A stretch of 64,000 bases of DNA. Source: Lactuca virosa (Eukaryota > Streptophyta > Magnoliopsida > Asterales > Asteraceae). This document shows, one piece after another, positions 56,521 through 64,000 of this stretch. Numbering within the stretch: position 1 is the first letter of the stretch; every line of letters starts with the position of its first letter. The notes below the pieces were generated by a model that was given only the letters and a program-made list of their open reading frames with translations, made no database searches and was not told the origin of the DNA. Both the position numbers and the translations under genes were made by a program. The stretch spans positions 120,027,186 through 120,091,185 of the forward strand of contig CAKMRJ010005634.1 of assembly GCA_928212115.1 (NCBI GenBank), written 5' to 3'.

Positions 56521-56952
56521 AGTTGGGTCAAAAATATGGTTTATACTTTACTTTTCTAGGAAAATGTATTTTTATGTCTAGGACTGTAAAAAGCTTGGTG
56601 TTTACAGCTGTATATGTGTTTACGGTTTTTGTTTACGGCCGTGAACAGGTTTACGGCCGTAAACCCATTCATGGCCCATGTCTACTATATATAGGGTGAG
56701 AGTGCATGTGTGAGAGTGTAAGACAAAGTGAGAGCATATTGTAGAGAGAAAAAGTTAGAGAGAAGAAAGGAGCTTAAGTGTGTGTGTTTGTATGTGAATC
56801 TTGTATTTGGATCTTCATTCTAATCAATTAATACAAGATTCATCATCTTCTTCTTCTCCTTCTTCTTCATTAGATCTGGCATCATCCGTTTGATTGGGAT
56901 TCCGCACCATCAAACGGATCTGATTGATACACAAGCAGATTTGGGACTTATA
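56521..56952 (+). repeat. 3' LTR of element E
   Basis: AGTTGGGTCAAAAATATGG to TTTGGGACTTATA; the first base and the last CA are each mutated relative to the 5' LTR. Preceded by the purine tract CCAAGGGGGAGAT. Confidence 0.94.
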
Positions 56953-56957
56953 CCAGC

Positions 56958-57520
56958 ACCTCCCTCAGGTGCTCCTCATGCTACTCCTGAGTCTTGGAGT
57001 AAACCAAGATGTCATCAATGAAGACTATTACAGACCGATCTAGCATCGGTTTGCACACACAGTTCATGAGGTCCATGAACGCGGCTGGAGCATTGGTGAG
57101 CCCAAACGGCAGCACCACAAACTCATAATGAGCATAGCGAGTCCTAAAAGCTGTCTTCTGCACATCATCATCCCTGACTCGCATCTGGTGATATCCTGAC
57201 AGTATATCAATCTTGGAGAACCAAGATGCTCCCTGAATCTGGTTAAACAAATCATCTATCCTCGGAAGTGGGTAACGGTTCTTCACCGTTACCTTGTTCA
57301 GCTCCCGGTAGTCTATGCACATACGATATGACCCGTCCTTCTTCTTCACAAACAGGATCGGGGCTCCCCATGGTGAACTGCTCGGCCTAATGAAACCCTT
57401 GTCTAGCAGCTCTTGCGGCTGCGTAAACAACTCATGCATCTCGGGAGGAGCCAACCGATATGGTGCCTTGGCTATCGGAGCCACACCAGGGACCAGGTCA
57501 ATCCTAAACTCAACCTATCT
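56958..57520 (-). pseudogene. Gypsy reverse transcriptase N-terminal half (element D)
   Basis: IAKAPYRLAPPEMHELFTQP, KGFIRPSSSPWGAPILFVKK, DGSYRMCIDYRELNKVTVKN, ASWFSKIDILSGYHQMRVRD, AFRTRYAHYEFVVLPFGLTN, and the catalytic VIVFIDDILVYSKTQE followed by a TAG. Beyond it, HEEHLREVL is readable up to the insertion point of element E. Confidence 0.94.
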
Positions 57521-57652
57521 CTCCGGAGGTACCCCAGGTAAATCCTCCGGGAATACGTCTGGGTACTCTCGCACTACCGGTACATCATCAACTGTCTCCT
57601 TACCCTTATCTCAGGTATCCATGACATAGGCGACGTATCATGTGCAACCCTT

Positions 57653-58090
57653 CTAAAGGTGGCACCTCGCCCTCGCCGCTGAACATAAAATCGGTCCGCG
57701 TTGTGGCCTCTCGCCCTGAATCACTAGCTCTCCCCCACTAGGAGTATGAACCCTCACTAACTGCTGCTCGCAGTCAATCACTGCCCCATTAAGGCTCAAC
57801 CAATCCATACCCACTATAACCTTATTCCCACGCAGGGGAATAGGAACCAGATCCACTGGAAACTGCTGATCGAATAATTGTAGCGTACATCCTCTATGAA
57901 CCCTCGCAACTCTGACGGTCCTATCATTGGCTATCTCTACATCAAGTGGGCAATCCAGCTCCCCCGGAGCTCTACTAAATCGCTTGTTAAGTGCGAGCGA
58001 CACAAAAGATCGGGTAGCCCTCGAATCAAACAGTACCATAACTGATATGTCGTTCACTAAGAACGATCCTATAGACAAATACACAAACAT
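57653..58090 (-). pseudogene. Gypsy protease (element D), active site altered
   Basis: The retropepsin core reads VMVLFDSRATRSFVSLALNK; the family has LFDSGAT, so the catalytic-loop Gly is Arg here. Then ELDCPLDVEIANDRTVRVAR, GCTLQLFDQQFPVDLVPIPL and NKVIVGMDWLSLNGAVIDCE. The Asp is retained, but the substitution should abolish activity. Confidence 0.92.
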
Positions 58091-58175
58091 GAGTAATAAT
58101 AAAAAATAATAAAGAGATAATGGAGAAGATACATACCCGTAACCACATCAGGGGATGCACGTGCCTCCTCTGCTG

Positions 58176-59354
58176 TTAACTGGAAGGCTTTGCTCTTCGC
58201 TGTTGGCGCTCTGCCCGACCCTGACGGCCGTTTGTAATCCTCAAAGTGGTAGGAGCGGGTGCCACCACCTGTCCTGCTGATGCTAGAATCGGACACTGGG
58301 ACTTTTTGTGTCCCCTCTGATTGCACTGAAAGCAAATCAGATCAAATGTTGTAGTGGTGGTGGTAGTAGCAGTACAATCCCTGCTGACATGTCCAGTTCG
58401 ACCGCACTTGAAGCAACCCGAACTACCCGCGCTACACGACCCCTCATGCCCCCTGCCGCACTTGCCACAACGGCCTCGGCCCTGCTGGCCCTTCCCTCGG
58501 GAATCTACCTTGGGCTTTTTGCCCGAGCCCTTCGTGCCAGACACTTCCTTTGGCTTCCTCTTCCTCTCCATCTCCAAATTAATCTCCCTCTTACGAACTC
58601 TCGCTATCATATCCTCCAGCGTCTTGCAGCTGGAATGGCTCACAAACTGTCTGATATCACTCCTTAGCATCTCATGGTATCGGGCCTTTTTCATCTTCTC
58701 GTCTGCCACATATTGCGGAACGAGAAGAGCCCTCTCCGTAAACTTGGCAGTAATCTCCGCCACTGTCTCTATCGTCTGCTAGAGATCCTGGAACTCCCTA
58801 GCAAGCTACTGCACCTCAATAACAGGTGCGAACTCGGCCCTGAACCTGGTCGTCAAATCACCCCAGGTCATCGCATCCAACACTGTATCATCACCAATGG
58901 CTCGTCTGACCTCCTCCCACCAATTACGTGCCCTGTCCTTCAAAAGACAGGACGCAAGTCCGACCTTGTCCCCCTCGGGACATCTGCTGGTGCGGAATGC
59001 GTTGGCGACATCTGCCAACCATATGGTACTCGCAATGGGGTCCTGAGCCCCATGATAGTCGGGAGCTCCATATGCTCTGAACTCCCAGAAGGTAAGTGTG
59101 CGCGACCCCATCATGGTCGCCACCTCATTGTGGAAAGCACTCAATCTCTCATCCATAAGCTCCAGGACACCCTCCTTGATCGAACCGAAGATCACAGGAG
59201 TCTGCTCAAGAATACTGTGCGTGATCTCTGAGGAGATGAACTCCCTAGTCTGCTCGTCTAGCTGCTCAGCTACAGAGCCCGAGCCTGATCCCTCACCGAC
59301 GCATGAACTGCCAATTACTGGCCTAGGGTGTAAGACCACCATTCTAAAAAACAC
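58176..59354 (-). pseudogene. gag: Gypsy gag with three zinc-knuckle-like motifs (element D)
   Basis: Capsid: FREFISSEITHSILEQ-like start, GAPDYHGAQDPIASTIWLAD, KVGLASCLLKDRARNWWEEV, WGDLTTRFRAEFAPVIEVQ then TAG. After a second stop: AEITAKFTERALLVPQYVAD, EKMKKARYHEMLRSDIRQFV. The nucleocapsid has CGKCGRGHEGSC, CFKCGRTGHVSRDC and CFQCNQRGHKKSQC. A (T) homorun of seven Thr residues lies between the last two knuckles. Gag forms particles and binds element RNA. Confidence 0.92.
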
Positions 59355-60268
59355 ATCAGAATACTAAACATAACTCGAGGGATGACATACACTACAAGTT
59401 TCCTGAATTCATCTCAGCCTTCCTTGATTCAAGTACGGATCCTCTGCTTTCAGTAGTATGGGCCCATACTACCTTCCACATCTATCCGCACTTTCCTCAA
59501 GAACTGTCTTGACTCCACCAAGTCCCTTCTACTACTACTGCTTCACGCGCTACTCTCATCCTAGGCTTGCCCTAGGGTAATCACCATCCCACTCTCCGCC
59601 ATCAGCTGCATAAGAAGTCACTGCTATCTTCCCCTAACTAGCTCGCAAATACTATTACATAACACTAAGACTAGATAATTCTTCAAATGAGAGGTTCTAC
59701 CCTACAACGGTTAGACTCAAACGAGAGCTGTGAAATAAGGCTAAACCTAACCTTATGAAATTATTTAGTCCTCGCAATATGTAACTTAACATATTCGTTT
59801 ACTAGTTAGTAAAAGACAGCTAGAACTCCTAAAAGCACAAAGCAAGTAGCATTCGGGCATTGAGTACACATTATCAAGCATATACTACTATGGCTATCAT
59901 ACTGGCTGATCTGTACTAGCATGCATTTCTCATAAAGCTGATACACATATAACAGGCACATAAGGCATCCTTCCTAGATCCTTAGTCCTAATCTAGCATG
60001 TTGTTCTCATAAAGCTGATAAACATAACATAACATAAACTTGTATGGGTAATTTGGGAGTACTTCCTTGAGCCCGGCTGATTGCATGCACCACACCCTTT
60101 TCTCTTTTTCAAAGTTTGTTTCTCTTTTCAAAATTCTTTTCTCTTTGTCAAAGTTCTTTTTCTAAAAATGATTTTCTTATAAAAATTTTCATACCAATTC
60201 CTTAGTTTGAGTTCAGACACACCCGAGCGCGTGCCTGAATCCCTCAAACCAAGGCTCTGATACCAACT
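59355..60268 (-). other. 5' leader of element D with primer-binding site
   Basis: Noncoding. Minus-strand primer-binding site TGGTATCAGAGC at 60254-60265. Repeated TCTCTTTTTCAAAGTT-like phrases at about 60098-60160. Confidence 0.8.
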
Positions 60269-62173
60269 TGAAACATCCCAAAAATATAGTCCAAAAATTT
60301 CGTTTTAAATTCTTAAGGAAAAACCTATATCTCATAAAACAACATAATAAAATCACAAGTCATGTATCTCAAAACATCATGTCAAGTACTATATCAAATC
60401 ATGTGAGAAAAATATTAGAGTCTAAACATCCCAGGCTGAAGTTGTGGTGTGTGCCATGCGATCATCCCGAGCCCTTCCCCTTGCTAGTGGAAGTACCTGA
60501 AACCAAAATTGAAAACTGTAACCACGAAGCTTAGTGAGTTCCCCAAACTACCACATACCATACAAATATCATGCAACTAGGACATACGGGCCCCACCCAC
60601 TCTCATAGAGATTCGGGCCCCGCCCACACTCCGCTGTCTAGGAGATTCGGGCCCCGCCCACACTCCGCTGTCTAGGAGATTCGGGCCCCGCCTACACTCC
60701 GATACTAACATGCATACAAGTTTCACACAGACAACAAGTATATCTACCAAACAATCACTTATCTATACTCAAATAATACTATGAGAATCGGGCCCAGCTC
60801 ACTCTAGGCTGCTACAAGATTCGGGCCCCGCCCACACTCAGCTACTAACATATCACATATACGGGCCGACCTTGGTGCCTTCGACCCGTCCCTACTGAAA
60901 GGAAACTCACCTCGCAAGACTGACTGCTGAAAACTCGAGTGAGAAACCCCTGTCTGCTGCTCCGGCGACTCTCCGGCTATCAATTCCATAATAACACTTC
61001 ATCAAAATCTGCTAATCCTCCTTAAGGTAAAAATGACCATTTTACCCCTGGTCAAAGTCAAAGTCAAGTTCAACTCTCAGTCAACCCAACTCGTCGAGTT
61101 ATCTCCCAACACGGCGAGTCCATGAAATGCTTAAACTCGTGGTCAACTGAGTCAACTCGTCGAGTCCCTTAACAGACTCGTCGAGTTCTTTCTGTCATAA
61201 TGATCGGGACAGCCCGCTTCAACTCGTCGAGTCCTTCCATGGACTCGTCGAGTTCCCCTGTTTGATTGAGCCATCTCAATGGATTAAGCTCCTACCATTC
61301 AGATCTATGTTCCAAACTTCATCTACATACTGGGAATAAACTCTTATGGGTAAAGTTTCCAACTTTACCCGTCCTTAGTCCTTCCTAATGGGTTTAACCC
61401 AAACCCTAACTTCTTTAAGACATAAATCTTTGTCCACAAGCCATAATACCCTAAACCAAGGCACAATATACTAGATCTAGGCTCTTATCATCTGTGGGAC
61501 ACGTAAAGTCCCGAGCTTTCCTCCGATGCATGGTCTTTTAGGGCTAAAAAGGCCATGTTCTTGCATATAAGCTTGCATGGGGCCTCCATGGTCATAAAAT
61601 TAGCACCTTTATGCCATGAAACCCTTCATGGACCCCAGATCTGAGATGTAAATCACTTGGGACGTCCCAATCCCAAGGACTAAGGTTCTTGAACCAAATC
61701 CTTCATAAAATGAAAACAAATAGATCTAAGAGAAGAAGGATCAAATTAGGGACTTGATTACCAGAAAATGTAGTAAATGGGGTGTAGTTCATGGATCTAT
61801 TTCTTCCCCTTTGAGCCTTCTATCTTCTTCTTCTTCCACAAGCTTCAAAAGGCACAAATAACACTCAAAATGGCAAGAAATAGCTAAAAATAACTCAAGG
61901 TGGATTAGGGTTTCGAGATTAGGGTTTGGAGGTGATAGAGGCTGGGGTGGAGGCCAAATATGATGTTTAAATAGGGTGCAAACCCTAAAGATTAGGGTTT
62001 CCTCCTGATGGACCTACTCGTCAAGTCAAGGCTTCGACTCGTCGAGTAGACCGCTTAAACCCTGCGTCCAAGCTGGCATCTACTCGACGAGTTATGGCTA
62101 CCAACTTGTCGAGTAGCTCTTACAAAATAAATACTTTAATATATTAAATCCGTACCAGGAACGGGGCGTTACA
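60269..62173 (-). repeat. 5' LTR of element D
   Basis: 1905 bp, TGAAACATCCC to GGCGTTACA. Same two repeat types as the 3' LTR: GGGCCCCGCCCACACTC units (60585-60840, fewer copies) and ACTCGTCGAGT palindromes (61085-61255 and 62013-62118). Confidence 0.93.
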
Positions 62174-62178
62174 CCGTG

Positions 62179-63412
62179 TTCCTGAGAATACAAGTCCTTT
62201 TGAAAAGCATCAACATAGGATTATGGTGAGTTCATAAGCATATTTATATCAAAAGATTTGTAAAATCTGTGTTTGAAATGATTTGTATGTTTCTATAAAA
62301 TCCGATATTTTCTTATGAAAATGGTTTGTAAGTCTCGTTCCAAAACTGTGAATATATGCATGCATGTCCTTCGATTTCTTTTGTTTGTAATTGTATGCTC
62401 CCAGAAAATCCTATATTTTCTGCTGTATGAAAAACTGTGGTCATAAACCCTAGACCAGTAGTGAAAAACCAATAGTGAACCGGGAGGAAAAATGCAGTTT
62501 TATATTTTATAAAACCGTTGAAGTGTAAGCTGCCCGTAAATCAAAATAGTATTGTTAATCCCTAAGTGGGTTATTATAATCATGCTTGATGTGAATGTTA
62601 TGCATGTACGACGTTCTTCAGGCGTCGGAATAGGTAAGATATTTGTCACCCTAGACTGGCCCCGTCTAGCTGTAGCGAACAGCTCATGTGTGGGGGTGTC
62701 AATCCCCATATAGATCTATACACAACTATCTCGCTCTCCCTCCAGGAGACTCTGGTTATAATGCAGGACTTAGAATGTACACTAGGTAGGTATGTTGAAG
62801 ATAGTGTCTCACTAGAGCCTTAACGGATTTACGCAAATTTCAAATCTCTTTATTGTATAATGAAATAACTTTACTAGTGTAAATTCGTGACAGATGTTTT
62901 ATGACACGCATTTTACAGATAATGATAACATGCTTTTTATGACACGCGGTTTACTGATTTCATGACACACAGCTTATTACTCATGCAATATGAGTTTTAT
63001 GACAGATAGTTTATGACACGCACGTTTTTCAGGCATAAAACTATTTTGTTTATGATTTCAGTTAAACTATTTATAACATTTTTCATAAATAGACTTTAGT
63101 GAATATGTCTAGTTGTAACATATGTTGCAAAAATACCATCTTATCTTGGGTTATAAACCATCTAAAAATGATGACGATAAGTTTACGACTATTTTACCAA
63201 TAATATTATTTTTAGTAAAATATCAAACTTAATGTTTATGTTTAACATCCATTTTTACCGGTTTTTGTAAGTTTATAACACCAAATATGTTGTCTAAGTT
63301 TAACTCAAATATGTCACGACTTTTGTAACACCAAAAATGATAAACTCAATATTTTATCCATATATTAGTGTAGATTTATAAAAAGGGGAGTATGTATGTA
63401 TCTAAAAGTACA

Positions 63413-63420
<8 letters not shown>
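62179..63420 (-). repeat. 5' LTR of element C, second piece
   Basis: Resumes TTCCTGAGAATACAAGTCC exactly where the first piece stopped and follows the left LTR (24800-26040) with scattered substitutions to ACATGCATATATA. There it breaks off in a TA microsatellite; about 1.35 kb of LTR is missing. Confidence 0.93.

Positions 63421-63500
<80 letters not shown>
63415..63500. repeat. (TA)n microsatellite at an LTR junction
   Basis: About 85 bases of TA. To its left is the minus-strand LTR of C; to its right, plus-strand LTR sequence of element H. Confidence 0.95.
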
Positions 63501-63503
<3 letters not shown>

Positions 63504-64000
63504 TTGGTGTTTTACAAATACATTCAGAACACACTTGTATAAAATTATATTATTAATGCAATGGATGATGTTGTTGCTTGTTTTACTATTGTGCATTGTT
63601 ATGATACTGAACATGACGTCCTCCGCCCCTAAACGTTTCCGCCGTTCTGGTTTGGGGGTGTGACAGATTGGTATCAGAGCTTTGTTTATAGTGAATTGAG
63701 TATATCAACCCATAAAAGATATACAACTATAAACACATCGGGATTAAAATACTCTAACTAAGAGTTAATACTTTTAAAATAATAAAATATTTTAGTAAAG
63801 AATTTATACAAGCATTCATACTAGGATCAGTGTCATACTAAAACATAACAAAAGTATTGCGGTAGTTGGACAGCACAAGTAGGCTTGGGGACATATAATC
63901 AGATCTAGGAGTGATATAGCCTGATCAACTATATCTTTCCGAGAAGTGATTAGAATGTGCCTAGGAATGGTTGTGGTGTTGCAACAAGTCTAAAAACTTA
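63501..64000 (+). mobile_element. Gypsy element H: LTR end, primer-binding site and leader
   Basis: 63501-63665 resembles the reverse complement of the first ~165 bases of the element C LTR and ends GGTTTGGGGGTGTGACA. Primer-binding site TGGTATCAGAGC at 63669-63680. The following leader (TTTGTTTATAGTGAATTGAG) matches that of C on the other strand. So H is a divergent relative of C in the opposite direction, mostly beyond the window. Confidence 0.8.

Larger units (their letters stand above)
50108..56952 (+). mobile_element. Non-autonomous Copia-derived element E (B family)
   Basis: Inserted in the RT of element D, opposite in orientation. LTRs 50108-50536 and 56521-56952, primer-binding site 50539-50550, target duplication CCAAC (50103-50107) and CCAGC (56953-56957). 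Interior: leader, gag-like frame, insertion G, then noncoding DNA related to B. No pol. Compared with B, about 600 bases covering the gag end and protease start are missing at the junction with G. Confidence 0.93.
39121..62173 (-). mobile_element. Gypsy chromovirus-type element D, inserted in C
   Basis: Minus-strand Gypsy element of 23 kb including nested insertions E, F and G. LTRs 39121-41058 and 60269-62173, target duplication CTGTG (39116-39120) and CCGTG (62174-62178) with one mismatch. The host LTR reads continuously across the gap when compared with its left copy, which proves the insertion. Interior: gag (58176-59354), protease, RT, then E, then rest of RT, RNase H, integrase, then F, then integrase tail. 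Many stops; not functional. Protease motif is mutated. Confidence 0.94.
24562..63420 (-). mobile_element. Gypsy chromovirus-type element C (outer shell)
   Basis: Minus-strand Ty3/Gypsy element: 3' LTR 24562-27392, integrase and chromodomain-like tail, RNase H, RT, protease, gag, acidic leader ORF, primer-binding site (38870-38881) and a split 5' LTR (38885-39120 plus 62179-63420). The RT-before-integrase order and the C-terminal KWTKQSRIPIVKVRW segment indicate a chromovirus, Tekay/Del-like by my reading. Element B interrupts its gag-pol junction and element D its 5' LTR. The 5' LTR breaks off at a TA microsatellite after about 1.48 of 2.83 kb, so the right target duplication is lost. Multiple stops and frameshifts in pol make it non-functional. 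Confidence 0.92.

Noticed and set aside
56365..56559. Small plus-strand frame near the 3' LTR of E
   Set aside because: The counterpart region in B does not keep the same frame, and the end overlaps the LTR.
63402..63663. Ile/Tyr repeat ORFs at the TA microsatellite
   Set aside because: Pure translation of TA repeats.

Overview
This window is plant nuclear DNA, most probably from a eudicot of the lettuce group (Asteraceae). That guess rests on spliced genes with GT-AG introns, plant-only protein families, and large LTRs packed with ACTCGTCGAGT palindromes, which I associate with Lactuca; it is inference, not proof. Only two host genes are supported. One is a complete five-exon protein phosphatase 2C (15361-19230, + strand). 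The other is a leucine-rich repeat extensin (LRX, 20243-22676, - strand), intact except for one extra base in an eight-base homopolymer. Nearly everything else is LTR retrotransposon DNA in nested layers.

Left flank (1-12440): Copia element A (- strand, cut by the window edge, 5' LTR at about 6157-6747) sits inside an older Copia element I (- strand, 5' LTR 10178-11028). A decayed Copia 3' end with a probable LTR follows. A 1.5 kb Mutator-like inverted-repeat element with a perfect 9-bp target duplication (13215-14709) lies just upstream of the PP2C gene, and a second small one (18012-18389) lies in PP2C intron 3.

Right flank (24562-64000): a chromovirus-type Gypsy element C (- strand) is the outer shell. 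Its pol is split by B (30942-36300, + strand, TSD TGGGT), a gag-only Copia derivative. Its 5' LTR is split by a second Gypsy, D (39121-62173, - strand, TSD CTGTG/CCGTG). D is itself split by F (41633-48436, + strand, Gypsy LTRs with gag but no pol, TSD AGTAC) and by E (50108-56952, + strand, same family as B, TSD CCAAC/CCAGC). E carries a truncated Gypsy 3' end, G (52654 to about 54466). At 63415-63500 a TA microsatellite joins the broken 5' LTR of C to the end of a related LTR in the opposite orientation (H), whose primer-binding site and leader run off the window.

The autonomous elements A, I, C and D all carry stop codons, frameshifts or disruptions, so none is a functional single copy. 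The three insertions without pol (B, E, F) have both LTRs, primer-binding sites and purine tracts, so they are organised like elements mobilised by enzymes made elsewhere. I found no bacterial-style defence system, CRISPR array, rRNA or tRNA gene. The most unusual signals are the B/E family (coiled-coil gag fused to a protease start, repeated purine tracts, GTTTACGGC motif clusters around the promoter), the recurrence of family-specific short repeats upstream of the TATA box in several LTR families, and the Gly/His-rich extensin repeat of the LRX gene.
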